Positions 34,563-43,878 are shown, counted from the stretch's first letter. The stretch is 64,000 nucleotides of DNA from JAIYDJ01 sp038246975 (GCA_038246975.1 JBBRVJ010000001.1:1-64000); one strand, 5' to 3'. The notes: a model not told the origin generated them from the sequence alone. Translations and numbers: made by a program.

Positions 34563-35408
34563 TCATGCCGCCGCCCATCCGTTCCGGATATGCGCAAATC
34601 CTTCGCGGTAGACCGCCTCGGGCGATTCGGCAAAGTCGCGCCAGACCCTGGTTGCGGCGGCAAGGTCCGGCAAGCCGCGTCCGAAGGATTCAATCGTCAG
34701 CCAGTCGTCATAGCCCGACGCCTTGATCGCGGCAAAGGTCTCGGCCCACGGCACATTCCCCCGCCCCGGCACGCCGCGGTCATTCTCGGAGATATGCACA
34801 TGCACGATGTTGCGCAGGTGTCTGGTGAAAGCCGCGATCGGATCGGTCTCCTCGATGTTGGCGTGAAAGGTATCATACATCGCGCGGATATGCGGGTGGC
34901 CGATAGCGTCGATGTGGTCCGACAGGGCCTGCATCGTGTTCACCAGATAGCATTCGAACCGGTTCAGCGCCTCCAGCCCGATGGTCACCCCCCGCGCGCC
35001 CGCATGATCGCCGATTGCCCGCTGTGCCGCGACAGACCGCCCGATTTCGTCATGGGTCGGCCCAAACCCCGAGAAATGGCCAAGCGTCGAATGCAACGGC
35101 CCCGACAGCGTCTTTGCCCCCAACGCCTGCGCGCAGTCGATCACATGGCGCATCCGCGCGATGCCTGCCGCCCGCGCCGCCTTGTCACCGATCAGGTTCA
35201 TCCCCGGATCGCCCATCGCGCTGACCGCCGTGCGGTCAAGGCCGATATCGTCGAGCAACGCGCCAAGCCTCGCATAATGATCGGGATCGCCGTCGAAAAT
35301 CGGAATCTCCACCCCGTCGAACCCGGTGGCCCTGATGTCGCGCAGCAGGTCCTCGTGATCCGGCGTGACATTGGTTGTCCACAGGAGCATGCACATGCCG
35401 ATCTTCAT
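34563..35408 (-). CDS. Xylose-isomerase-like TIM-barrel sugar epimerase/isomerase
   Basis: A 281-residue protein of the AP endonuclease 2 superfamily. Metal-binding residues typical of D-tagatose/D-psicose 3-epimerases are visible: Glu in IGLEALNRFE, Asp-His in MYDTFHANIEE, the His in IVHVHISENDRG and the Glu in LTIESFGRG. The TFHANIEE motif points to ketose 3-epimerases. It is the distal gene of a leftward pair (three bases after the next gene), divergent from the enolase-superfamily operon at 36781. Confidence 0.8.
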   Translation of the reverse strand: MKIGMCMLLWTTNVTPDHEDLLRDIRATGFDGVEIPIFDGDPDHYARLGALLDDIGLDRTAVSAMGDPGMNLIGDKAARAAGIARMRHVIDCAQALGAKTLSGPLHSTLGHFSGFGPTHDEIGRSVAAQRAIGDHAGARGVTIGLEALNRFECYLVNTMQALSDHIDAIGHPHIRAMYDTFHANIEETDPIAAFTRHLRNIVHVHISENDRGVPGRGNVPWAETFAAIKASGYDDWLTIESFGRGLPDLAAATRVWRDFAESPEAVYREGFAHIRNGWAAA

Positions 35409-35411
35409 GTC

Positions 35412-36467
35412 CTACAACCCCATCAAGCGCGCCAGCAACGCCGGATCGCTGCCGCCGCCTGCGAAATCGTCGAATGCCTTTTCGGTCAGCTGGATGATGT
35501 GTTTCTGGATGAAGGGGGCGCCCTCTGCCGCGCCGTCCTCGGGGTGTTTCAGGCAGCATTCCCATTCCAGCACCGCCCAGCGGTCATAGCCATACTGCGC
35601 CAGACGCGAGAAGATGCCGCTGAAATCGACCTGCCCGTCGCCCAGACTGCGGAACCGCCCCGCGCGGTTCATCCAGCTTTGATAGCCCGAATAGACACCC
35701 TGCCTGCCCGTCGGGTTGAACTCGGCATCCTTGACGTGGAAGGCCGAAATACGTTCGTGATAGATGTCGATGAAGGCCAGATAATCCATCTGCTGCAACA
35801 AAAAGTGGCTGGGGTCGTAATTGATGGTGCACCGCTTGTGCCCGCCGACCGCATCCAGGAACATCTCGAACGTCGCCCCGTCGAACACATCCTCGCCGGG
35901 GTGAATCTCATAGCCCAGATCGACGCCCGCATCTTCATAGGCATTCAGAATCGGCATCCAACGCCGCCCCAATTCGGCAAAGGCCGTCTCGATCAACCCC
36001 TGCGGGCGCTGCGGCCACGGGTAGATATAAGGAAAGGCGAGGCTGCCGGTAAAAGTGACACAGGCCGCAAGCCCCATATTGGCGCTGGCGCGGGCCCCCA
36101 TCATCATCTGATCGACCGCCCATTCCTGCCGCGCCTTGGGGTTGCCATGCACGTGCGACGGCGCAAACCCGTCGAACTGCGCGTCGTAGGCCGGGTTCAC
36201 CGCGACCAGCTGGCCTTGCAGGTGGGTCGAAAGCTCGGTCACCTCGACCCCGCCTTCGGCACAAATTCCCTTGACCTCGTCGCAATAGGTTTTCGACTCC
36301 GCCGCCTTGGCCAGATCGAACAGCCGCCCGTCCCAAGTGGGAATCTGCACGCCTTTGTAGCCCAGGGACCCCGCCCATTTGGTGATCGCAGGCAGGCTGT
36401 TGAACGGGGCCGCATCCCCCGCGAACTGCGCCAGAAATATCCCCGGACCCTTCATCGTCGCCGCCAT
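35412..36467 (-). CDS. Xylose-isomerase-like TIM-barrel protein
   Basis: A 351-residue AP endonuclease 2 superfamily protein. Probable metal ligands are Glu in DLGYEIHPGED, Asp-His in NYDPSHFLLQ, the His in FHVKDAEFN and the Glu in VLEWECC. Such enzymes isomerise or epimerise sugars or inosose-like compounds; the substrate is not clear. ATG 36467 is chosen because GGAGGG lies seven bases upstream; ATG 36473 would be too close to it. It leads the leftward pair. Confidence 0.78.
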   Translation of the reverse strand: MAATMKGPGIFLAQFAGDAAPFNSLPAITKWAGSLGYKGVQIPTWDGRLFDLAKAAESKTYCDEVKGICAEGGVEVTELSTHLQGQLVAVNPAYDAQFDGFAPSHVHGNPKARQEWAVDQMMMGARASANMGLAACVTFTGSLAFPYIYPWPQRPQGLIETAFAELGRRWMPILNAYEDAGVDLGYEIHPGEDVFDGATFEMFLDAVGGHKRCTINYDPSHFLLQQMDYLAFIDIYHERISAFHVKDAEFNPTGRQGVYSGYQSWMNRAGRFRSLGDGQVDFSGIFSRLAQYGYDRWAVLEWECCLKHPEDGAAEGAPFIQKHIIQLTEKAFDDFAGGGSDPALLARLMGL

Positions 36468-36698
36468 CGTCATGCCCTCCGCAAAATGCTGCCCGTTGGC
36501 CGTACCGTGCCCAATTGCACAGGCCCGCGTCAAGCCACGGCTTGCGGTGGTCATACCAAATTTTTCAGCCACCATCCCACCCGATTGTCGGCATTCAACG
36601 CGATAAATCAGTATTTCCAGTACTTTCACCGCCAGGTCTCCCCTTTCGACAGTCCGCTTGCGAAAGCGTTATCGCTACGCTAGGAATGGATCGAAGCT

Positions 36699-36715
36699 AT
36701 CTGGTCCTACCAGAT
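36699..36715. promoter_or_regulatory. FadR/GntR-type operator in the divergent sugar-locus promoter region
   Basis: A perfect palindrome ATCTGGT-CCT-ACCAGAT. TGGT-N3-ACCA is the core seen for FadR-subfamily GntR regulators, and such a regulator is encoded in the adjacent operon at 38843. It sits 65 bases upstream of the 36781 start. The 313-base region 36468-36780 otherwise holds no gene I can support and should contain both divergent promoters. Confidence 0.65.
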
Positions 36716-36780
36716 CAGCCGCCACTTGCCCGCTGCAGATGACGGGCCACGGGGAACCGATACACCACATGGGGGAACTG

Positions 36781-37668
36781 ATGCATCTTTCGACACATAA
36801 CTGGATGCGGGCCGAACCGCTGGAGGTCACGCTGCGGCGGATCAGGAAATACGGCTACGAGTCCATCGAAATCTCGGGCGAGCCTGCGCAATACCCGGTC
36901 AAGGAAACCCGCGCGCTGCTCAAGGAACACGGGATTCGCTGCTGGGGGGGCGTCACGCTGACGCTGGGCGAACGCAATCTGGCGGCCAGGGACGAAGGCC
37001 AGCGCGCCCGTTCGGTGGATTATGTGAAATCCGTGCTGACGATGATCTCTGAACTGGAAGGCGAGATCATCACGCTGGTCCCGGCCACCGTGGGCAAAGT
37101 GGTGCCTGATGCGACACCCGAGGAAGAATGGAAATGGGTGGTCGACGCCACCAGGGAATGTTTCGCCCACGCTCAAAAGGTCGGCGTCAAGGTCGCGATC
37201 GAACCGCTGAACCGGTTCGAGACCTACTTCTTCAACCGCGCCGCACAAGCGCTGGCCTTGGCCGACGCCGTCCACCCCGATTGCGGCGTGTGTCTGGACG
37301 CCTATCACCTGAACATGGAGGAAGCGAACGTCCACGACGCGATCCGCCTTGCGGGCAACCGTCTGTTCGACTTCCACGTCGCCGACAACAACCGCTTTGC
37401 GGCGGGCCTTGGCCATTTCGACTGGAAAGCCATCATCGCCACCTTGCGCGAGATCGGCTATGACGGCGCGCTGACCAACGAATTCGTGGCCCCGGTGGAC
37501 CGCACGCCCGCCGCGATCTACCCCGACATGGTGGAACGCAACCCGGTCGATATTTCGCCCGAACAGTTGAAGTTCATTCAGGATCACGGCTCGTCCGTGC
37601 TGACCGAGGCGTTCTATGACGATCAGATGCGCATCACCGCCGAAACCCTGCTGCCCCTGATCAAGTGA
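36781..37668 (+). CDS. Xylose-isomerase-like TIM-barrel protein, third of the locus
   Basis: A 295-residue AP endonuclease 2 superfamily protein. Likely metal ligands are Glu in VAIEPLNRFET, Asp-His in CLDAYHLNMEE, His in FDFHVADNNR and Glu in ALTNEFVAP. It is closest to the D-psicose/tagatose 3-epimerase group. The start is placed at ATG 36781 after GGGGGAA; ATG 36769 is an alternative that adds four residues. It is the first gene of a four-gene rightward operon. Confidence 0.78.
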   Translation: MHLSTHNWMRAEPLEVTLRRIRKYGYESIEISGEPAQYPVKETRALLKEHGIRCWGGVTLTLGERNLAARDEGQRARSVDYVKSVLTMISELEGEIITLVPATVGKVVPDATPEEEWKWVVDATRECFAHAQKVGVKVAIEPLNRFETYFFNRAAQALALADAVHPDCGVCLDAYHLNMEEANVHDAIRLAGNRLFDFHVADNNRFAAGLGHFDWKAIIATLREIGYDGALTNEFVAPVDRTPAAIYPDMVERNPVDISPEQLKFIQDHGSSVLTEAFYDDQMRITAETLLPLIK

Positions 37669-37672
37669 CCCC

Positions 37673-38842
37673 ATGCGGATCAAGAGCGCCGAAAGCTGGT
37701 GGGTTTCGATCCCGATCGAGGCCGCCCGCCAGCACCGCAGCGACTTCGGCACGCTGACCACCTTCGACGCCGCCATCTTGCGGATCGAGACGGACGACGG
37801 TCTGGTCGGCTGGGGCGAAGGCAAGAACGCGGCCGGGTCGGCGGGGAACTATGCGGGGCTGGTGCATCTGCTGAACATCGAGGTCGCCCCGCAACTGATT
37901 GGCCGCCATGCGGGCGACATCACCGCGATCTGGGAAAGCCTGTATAACGGCGTGCGGGCGGGGGCGGCCGCCAGACACGGCCACGCGATGCCCGGCCTGT
38001 CGCGCCGGGGCCTGACGCTGGCCGCGATCAGTGCGGTGGACATCGCGCTGTGGGACATTCTGGGCAAGCATCTGAACCAGCCGATCTGGGCGCTGCTGGG
38101 GGGCCGCAAGGCCGACCGGCTGCCCGCCTACGCTTCGGGTGGCTGGGCCAATGCCGAACAGATCGGCCCGCAACTGCAAAGCTATATCGACCTTGGCGGC
38201 TTCAGGTCCGTCAAGATGCGGGTCGGCTCGATGGACGCCGCCCCCCACATCAGCGCAGCCCGCGTTCGCGTCGCGCGCGCAGCCCTCGGCCCCGGCATCG
38301 AAATCGCCGTCGATGCCCACGGCACCTATACCGTGGCCGAGGCGAAACGCTTTGCCCATATGGTCGCCGACTGCGACCTTGCGTGGTTCGAGGAACCGGT
38401 GATCGGCGACGACAAACCCGGCATGGCAGAGGTCCGCGCCGCCGCAACCATACCCATCGCCGCAGGCGAATCCGAATGCAGCCGGTTCGATTTCCGCGAT
38501 CTGATTACCGGCAGATGCGTCGATATCCTGCAACCCGACCCGGCCTTCTGCGGCGGCATCACCGAAACCATGCGCATCGCGGCGCTGGCGTCCGCCTTCA
38601 ACCTGCGGTTCGCGCCGCATCTGTGGGCTGGCGCGCCATGCTTCTTTGCGGGTCTGCATTGCTGCGCCGCCTCGCCCGCCGCCTTTACCGTCGAGTACTC
38701 CTGCGGCGCAAACCCGATGATCCACGACCTGTCCGCCACGCCCATCGCCGCGCAGGACGGGATGATCGCCATCCCCGATGGACCCGGCCTTGGGTTGCAG
38801 CTATCGGAACGCACCCTGAAGGAATTCGCAAAGCGCCCCTGA
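37673..38842 (+). CDS. Mandelate racemase/muconate-lactonising family enzyme (enolase superfamily)
   Basis: A 389-residue enolase-superfamily enzyme. The N-terminal capping domain is followed by a barrel with the base region VKMRVG (K-x-R), metal ligands Asp in AVDAHGTY, Glu in WFEEPVIG and Glu in AAGESEC, and the His of FAPHLW acting with an Asp in DILQPD. This layout fits sugar-acid dehydratases or racemases of the mandelate racemase subgroup. Four bases separate it from the isomerase gene. The likely substrate is an aldonic or related acid, not identifiable by eye. Confidence 0.83.
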   Translation: MRIKSAESWWVSIPIEAARQHRSDFGTLTTFDAAILRIETDDGLVGWGEGKNAAGSAGNYAGLVHLLNIEVAPQLIGRHAGDITAIWESLYNGVRAGAAARHGHAMPGLSRRGLTLAAISAVDIALWDILGKHLNQPIWALLGGRKADRLPAYASGGWANAEQIGPQLQSYIDLGGFRSVKMRVGSMDAAPHISAARVRVARAALGPGIEIAVDAHGTYTVAEAKRFAHMVADCDLAWFEEPVIGDDKPGMAEVRAAATIPIAAGESECSRFDFRDLITGRCVDILQPDPAFCGGITETMRIAALASAFNLRFAPHLWAGAPCFFAGLHCCAASPAAFTVEYSCGANPMIHDLSATPIAAQDGMIAIPDGPGLGLQLSERTLKEFAKRP

Positions 38843-39529
38843 ATGTCGGAAAAGAACCTGCTCTCGGATCTTGCGGCCCATCTTTACGCCTCGTCGCACG
38901 CGGACAGCGGACGCACGCCTTCGGAACGCGAATTGGCCGAACATTTCGCCGTCAGCCGGGGGCAGATTCGCGAAACGCTGGCGGTGCTGGAGGCCATGCG
39001 CATCGTCGAACGCCGCGCGAAATCCGGCATCTACCTGACCACGCGCTTTGCCTCGGTCGACGCGCTGGCCCTGTTTGCGCAGGCCGGTCTGCCGCTGGAC
39101 CCGATCCAGATCTACGAGACGGTCGAGTTGCGCAAGATCCATGAAATCAAGGCCGCCGAACTGGCCAGCCTGCGCGCCAACGACGAAAACTTCGACCGCC
39201 TGAAACAGGTGCTGGACCAGTCCGAAGCGCGGATCGCGGCGGGCGAACACCTGGGTGACGAAGACCGCGACTTTCATCTCGAAATTGTTCGCGCGACGCA
39301 GAACACCGTGTTTTACAACGTCTGCAGCGTCTACTACGCGATCGGGGTCCGCCGCTTGCCGATCTATTTCAGCGACCCGGCCCGTTGTCGCAAATCCCAC
39401 GCGGAACACCTGCAAATCTTCGACGCGCTGCGCCGCCGCGATGCCAATCTGGCGCAAGCGCTGATGTCGTCGCATCTTGCCGGGGCCGAGGGGTACTGGA
39501 AGGGTTTGATCACCGGAAAAGCGCCATGA
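38843..39529 (+). CDS. FadR/GntR-family transcriptional regulator (FCD domain)
   Basis: A 228-residue regulator. The N-terminal winged helix includes RTPSERELAEHFAVSRGQIRETLAVLEAM; the C-terminal all-helical FCD ligand domain carries His/Asp metal-type positions (DRDFHLEIV, KSHAEHLQIF). It begins at the base after the enolase-superfamily stop and overlaps the next gene, so it is internal to the operon it probably controls through the palindrome at 36699. Confidence 0.88.
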   Translation: MSEKNLLSDLAAHLYASSHADSGRTPSERELAEHFAVSRGQIRETLAVLEAMRIVERRAKSGIYLTTRFASVDALALFAQAGLPLDPIQIYETVELRKIHEIKAAELASLRANDENFDRLKQVLDQSEARIAAGEHLGDEDRDFHLEIVRATQNTVFYNVCSVYYAIGVRRLPIYFSDPARCRKSHAEHLQIFDALRRRDANLAQALMSSHLAGAEGYWKGLITGKAP

Positions 39530-40476
39530 TCGTCTATTCGACACACACCCTCCACCCCGCCGTTACCGCCCGCCTTCGGTCGATCTGCGATTATCGCGTC
39601 GGGTCCACCCCGACCGCGACGATGGCCGAGGGGTTGGAGGCCGACATCATCATCGTCCGCGCCCCGATCCCGCCGGAATACTTCACCGCTGCCCCCCGGC
39701 TGATCGCCGCCGTCCGCCACGGCGCGGGGCTGGACATGATCCCGATGGAGGCCGCGACGGCGGCAGGCGTGGTCGTCGCCAACGTCCCCGGCGCGAACGC
39801 CAGTACCGTCGCTGAATACGCGATCTTTGCCGCCCTGTCGCTCCTGCGCCGCGCGCCGCAGATTACGGCCGCTTTGCGCAGCACAGGATGGACCGCCGCG
39901 CGCAACATGACCGAGGAAAGCCGCGATCTGGCCACCCGGACTTTGGGCATTTACGGTTTCGGCAACATCGGTCAGGCGCTGCACCGCCTTGGCACCGCGT
40001 TCGGCATGACAACCGCCGCCCACACCCGCCGCCCCGAAAGCCTGCCCGCCGATGTGACGCCCCTGACGCTGGACGCGCTGTGCGCCGCGTCCGACGTGCT
40101 GGTCATCTGCTGCCCGCTGACGCCCGAGACGCACGGCTCGATCAACGCCGCACGCATCGGTTCGATGAAACCGGGTTCCGCCCTGATCAACGTCGCACGC
40201 GGCCCGATCGTCGACACGGCAGCCCTGATCACCGCCCTGCAAACCCGCCCGATCAGTGCCGCACTGGACGTGTTCGACACCCAACCCCTGCCCGACGACA
40301 GCCCGCTTTGGCGGCTGCCCAACGTGATGCTGACCCCGCACATCGCGGGCATCACCCAGGACAGCATGTTGCGGATGGGTCGGGGCACGGCTGACGAGGT
40401 GGCGCGCCTCATCAACGGGCACTGGCCGGTCAACCTGTGCAACCCCGGTGTGGTGCCACGGGTGCCGCTGACCTGA
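39526..40476 (+). CDS. D-isomer-specific 2-hydroxyacid dehydrogenase
   Basis: A 316-residue NAD(P)-dependent dehydrogenase. The Rossmann motif is GIYGFGNIGQALHRLG; catalytic Arg is in LINVARGPIVDTAAL, with the Glu replaced by the FDTQPLP region Asp and the His in LTPHIAGIT. It probably oxidises or reduces a 2-hydroxyacid produced in this locus. Its ATG overlaps the regulator stop by four bases. No transporter is encoded in the locus. Confidence 0.87.
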   Translation: MIVYSTHTLHPAVTARLRSICDYRVGSTPTATMAEGLEADIIIVRAPIPPEYFTAAPRLIAAVRHGAGLDMIPMEAATAAGVVVANVPGANASTVAEYAIFAALSLLRRAPQITAALRSTGWTAARNMTEESRDLATRTLGIYGFGNIGQALHRLGTAFGMTTAAHTRRPESLPADVTPLTLDALCAASDVLVICCPLTPETHGSINAARIGSMKPGSALINVARGPIVDTAALITALQTRPISAALDVFDTQPLPDDSPLWRLPNVMLTPHIAGITQDSMLRMGRGTADEVARLINGHWPVNLCNPGVVPRVPLT

Positions 40477-40479
40477 TGC

Positions 40480-41268
40480 CTAAAGGTTGCCCGCCTGCGG
40501 CATCCCCAACACATGATACCCGCCATCGACCCGCAAAATCTCGCCGGTCGTGCACGCCCCATAGTCCGAGGCAAGGAACACCGCAGCCCCGCCCACCGTT
40601 TCCAGCGTCGCATTGACCCGCAGCGGCGCGTTTGCCTCGGTATGGCGGAACGTGGCCCGCGCGCCGCCAATCGCCGCCCCCGCCAGCGTTTTCATCGGCC
40701 CCGGAGACACCGCGTTGACCCGGATGCCCTGCGGTCCCAGATCGTTCGCCAGATAGCGCACCGCCGATTCCAGCGCTGCCTTGGCGACCCCCATCACATT
40801 GTAATTCGGCGTCACCCGGTTGGACCCCTGAAAGGTCAGCGTGATCAGCGAACCGCCATCCGGCATCATCTCTGCCGCGCGGCGCGCCACGTCAATGAAG
40901 CTGAAACAGGAGATTGACAGTGAATTGCGGAAATTCTCGCGGGTGGTGTTGATGAACCGACCCGTCAATTCGGTCTTGTCCGAAAACGCAATGGCATGCA
41001 CCAGAAAGTCGATCGTCCCCCACCGCAAGGCCAAGGCCGCGAAACAGGCGTCCAGACTGGCGTCGTTCATCACATCGACGTCGACCAGAAAATCTGATCC
41101 GACACTGGCGGCCAAAGGCTCCACCCGTTTGCCGAACGCCTCGCCCTGATAGGAAAACGCCAGTTCCGCCCCTTCGGCCGCCATCGCGCGGGCAATGCCC
41201 CAGGCAATCGAGCGATCATTGGCCACGCCCATGATCAGCCCGCGTTTGCCCTTCATCAGATCAGCCAT
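40480..41268 (-). CDS. fabI: Enoyl-ACP reductase (NADH) FabI
   Basis: A 262-residue short-chain-dehydrogenase-type enzyme that completes each fatty acid elongation cycle. It has GVANDRSIAWGIA at the nucleotide site, a Tyr-x6-Lys in NYNVMGVAKAALE, and a substrate loop SPGPMKTLAGAAI. It lies 24 bases after fabB on the same strand and ends three bases from the convergent 2-hydroxyacid dehydrogenase gene. Confidence 0.94.
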   Translation of the reverse strand: MADLMKGKRGLIMGVANDRSIAWGIARAMAAEGAELAFSYQGEAFGKRVEPLAASVGSDFLVDVDVMNDASLDACFAALALRWGTIDFLVHAIAFSDKTELTGRFINTTRENFRNSLSISCFSFIDVARRAAEMMPDGGSLITLTFQGSNRVTPNYNVMGVAKAALESAVRYLANDLGPQGIRVNAVSPGPMKTLAGAAIGGARATFRHTEANAPLRVNATLETVGGAAVFLASDYGACTTGEILRVDGGYHVLGMPQAGNL

Positions 41269-41292
41269 TGAGCCGCTCCTGTGCCTGTCGGA

Positions 41293-42522
41293 TCAGTCAA
41301 GGTACTTGGACATCAAAAGCGTGGCATTGGTGCCACCGAACCCGAACGAGTTCGACAGGACCGAGTCAAGCTCCACGTTCTCCTGCAACACCGTGACGAT
41401 TTCGGAAGGGTCAAGGTCGGGGTCCAGCGTGGTGATGTTGGCCGAGGCCGCGATGAAATTGCCCTGCATCATCAAAAGGCTATAGATCGCTTCATGCACG
41501 CCGGTCGCCCCCAGGCTGTGACCGGTCAGCGATTTGGTCGAGGACACCGGCGGCGTGTGCCCGCGCCCGAACACCCGGCGGATCGCCTGCATTTCGGTCA
41601 CGTCGCCGACCGAGGTCGAGGTGCCGTGGCTGTTGATATAGGCCACCTTGCGGTCTTGCGGCAGGGTGGCAATCGCCAGCCGCATCGACCGCTCGCCACC
41701 TTCACCCGAGGGGGCCACCATGTCATAGCCGTCCGATGTGGCGCCATAACCGGTCACTTCGGCATAGATTTTCGCACCGCGCGCGCGGGCATGTTCCAAC
41801 TCTTCCAGCACCACCACCCCGCCGCCGCCTGCAATCACAAACCCGTCGCGCGAGGCGTCATAGGGGCGCGAGGCGGTCTGCGGCGTGTCGTTGTATTTCG
41901 ACGACATCGCCCCCATCGCGTCGAACAGGCACGACAGCGTCCAGTCCAGTTCCTCGCCGCCGCCCGCGAACAGCACGTCCTGTTTGCCCATCTGGATCAG
42001 TTCGACCCCGTTGCCGATGCAATGGGCGGATGTGGAGCAGGCCGAGGTGATCGAATAGTTCACGCCCTTGATCTTGAACGGCGTGGCAAGGCAGGCCGAG
42101 TTGGTGGACGACATGCCCTTGGTCACCATGAACGGCCCCATCCGTTTGGGCGACCCGGTTTCGCGCACGATGTTGTGGGCGCGGTAGAAGGATTTCGTCG
42201 AAGGCCCGCCCGACCCCATGATCAGGCCGGTGCGGTCGTTCGACACGTCCGACGGCTCCAGCCCGGAATCCTTGACCGCCTGATCCATGGCGATGAAGTT
42301 ATAGGCCGCCCCGTCGCCCATGAATCGCAGGTCGCGCTTGTCGATGTGATCGGCCAGCACGATCTGCGGCTCGCCATGCACCCGGCAGCGAAAACCGTGT
42401 TCGGCATAGTCAGGGGCGGCCACGATGCCGGACTTGCCGCTGCGCAAGCTGGCCTCAACCTCGGCTACGGTGTTGCCGATGGACGAAACGATGCCCATCC
42501 CGGTGATGACGACGCGACGCAT
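41293..42522 (-). CDS. fabB: 3-oxoacyl-ACP synthase I FabB
   Basis: A 409-residue ketosynthase. The nucleophile Cys is in TSACSTSAHCIGNG; catalytic His residues are in HGTSTSVGD and KSLTGHSLGATG. With FabA it makes unsaturated fatty acids. The C-terminus has the NSFGFGGTNATL signature. It lies between fabI and a small gene after fabA in the leftward operon. Confidence 0.95.
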   Translation of the reverse strand: MRRVVITGMGIVSSIGNTVAEVEASLRSGKSGIVAAPDYAEHGFRCRVHGEPQIVLADHIDKRDLRFMGDGAAYNFIAMDQAVKDSGLEPSDVSNDRTGLIMGSGGPSTKSFYRAHNIVRETGSPKRMGPFMVTKGMSSTNSACLATPFKIKGVNYSITSACSTSAHCIGNGVELIQMGKQDVLFAGGGEELDWTLSCLFDAMGAMSSKYNDTPQTASRPYDASRDGFVIAGGGGVVVLEELEHARARGAKIYAEVTGYGATSDGYDMVAPSGEGGERSMRLAIATLPQDRKVAYINSHGTSTSVGDVTEMQAIRRVFGRGHTPPVSSTKSLTGHSLGATGVHEAIYSLLMMQGNFIAASANITTLDPDLDPSEIVTVLQENVELDSVLSNSFGFGGTNATLLMSKYLD

Positions 42523-42634
42523 GGGGGCCTCCTCAAGTGGCGTGGGCTATGTTTAAGGCAGTGGGGAGGAGGGGGCAAGCAGGGATGGGTCAAGGGGGCC
42601 CAAGCGGTCCTTCCGGTCTCACGTCATTGCCGTT

Positions 42635-43147
42635 TCAGGCCGGGGCCACGCCATTCTGTGTATAAGTTCGACCATCAGTGGCAAGCCAGACCCCTGCGTC
42701 AAAGGAAACCGGGCCTTCGGGCCAGCAGGCAATCGTTCCGAAAACCCATTGGTCGAATGGCATCGGCATGGCGTCTACGATGCGGTAATTGTCCACCGTG
42801 ACAAAGCGCAACCTGTCGCCTGTGTCATAGCCATACCCGTGTCCCGTGCTGTCGGTCGCGACGAGCAGAACATCCGCCTTGGCCCCAAGCTTCAGGATCT
42901 GCTGGTCGCGGAAATAGTCGGATATGGCGCTGATTGGACCGGGCAGGATGACCAGATGCGCAGGAAAATTCTCTGGTTCTTCCGCGCCCTTGATCTCACA
43001 CGGACCGATTTCGGACATCACGCGTTCATATGGTTTGGGAATTCCGCCACAAAACACAAACGGTCTTTGGATCGCATCTGTGTCAGCAACGGTACGATGC
43101 CGTATCTGGAGCGCCTGTTGTCGCGAGAAACGGTCGAATCGCAGCAT
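42635..43147 (-). CDS. Uncharacterised protein between fabA and fabB, SUKH-like by eye
   Basis: A 170-residue protein whose ATG overlaps the fabA stop by four bases (ATGA at 43146-43149), so it is translationally coupled to fabA. The pattern LLVATDSTGHGYGYDTGDRLRFVTVDNYRIV followed by MPFDQWVFGTI recalls the SMI1/KNR4 (SUKH) fold, where a glycine-rich hairpin and a PF/F-W segment are conserved. No signal peptide or membrane helix is visible. SUKH proteins are often immunity proteins, which would be unexpected in a fatty acid operon. Its codon use looks less GC-biased than its neighbours, hinting at insertion. The family call is tentative. Confidence 0.5.
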   Translation of the reverse strand: MLRFDRFSRQQALQIRHRTVADTDAIQRPFVFCGGIPKPYERVMSEIGPCEIKGAEEPENFPAHLVILPGPISAISDYFRDQQILKLGAKADVLLVATDSTGHGYGYDTGDRLRFVTVDNYRIVDAMPMPFDQWVFGTIACWPEGPVSFDAGVWLATDGRTYTQNGVAPA

Positions 43148-43656
43148 CACGCCTCGCTCAACGCCACCTTCATATCCTTGACCAGATAGATCACCTCGCC
43201 GTCCGCCTCGACCCGACCATCGGCCACGCCCATCGTCAGGCGGCGGCTCTGGATTGCCTTTGTGAAATCGACGAAGTACCGCAGCATCTTGCGGTCCGGC
43301 CGCACCATTCCGGTCAGTTTGACCTCGCCCACGCCCAGCGCATAGCCGCGCCCCTGCCAGCCGCGCCAGCCGAGGTTGAAGCCGGTCAACTGCCATAGCC
43401 CGTCCAGCCCCAGACATCCCGGCATGATCGGGTTGCCGGGGAAGTGGCACTCAAAGAACCACAGGTCGGGGTGCACGTCGAACTCGGCGACGATATGGCC
43501 CTTGCCATGCGCGCCGCCATCGGACGACACTTCGGTGATGCGGTCCATCATCAGCATCGGAGGGGCCGGCAACTGGGCATTGCCGGGGCCAAACAACTCG
43601 CCCCGCGCGCAGGCCAGCAGAGCCTGCTTGTCGAATGCCGTCGGAAAATCACCCAT
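43147..43656 (-). CDS. fabA: 3-hydroxydecanoyl-ACP dehydratase/isomerase FabA
   Basis: A 169-residue hot-dog fold enzyme. The catalytic His is in ECHFPGNPIMPGC and the Asp in GLDGLWQLTGF, both with FabA spacing. It dehydrates 3-hydroxydecanoyl-ACP and isomerises the product to the cis-3 isomer, the branch to unsaturated fatty acids. It heads the fabA-(42635)-fabB-fabI operon and is divergent from irr. Confidence 0.95.
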   Translation of the reverse strand: MGDFPTAFDKQALLACARGELFGPGNAQLPAPPMLMMDRITEVSSDGGAHGKGHIVAEFDVHPDLWFFECHFPGNPIMPGCLGLDGLWQLTGFNLGWRGWQGRGYALGVGEVKLTGMVRPDRKMLRYFVDFTKAIQSRRLTMGVADGRVEADGEVIYLVKDMKVALSEA

Positions 43657-43878
43657 GCCTGCCGTCGCTCCCGCCCATTCGCCGTCTGTTTCCTATCGCC
43701 GCAGGGGCGCGGTGGCAAGTGCCGGGGGCTCAGGCCCAGCCATACGGCTCAGATCGCCCCCTGCCCCCCCAAACCGCCCGGCCATCGCGGTCACAATGCG
43801 GTTTTCCGACTGTATTCGTTTGAAATTCCCCGCCGCAGTCCTTTATATAACCGGACGGACAGTGATCGGATGCGAGCA

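Noticed and set aside
34590..36683. A 697-codon plus-strand frame
   Set aside because: Antisense to two isomerase-like genes with metal-binding motifs.
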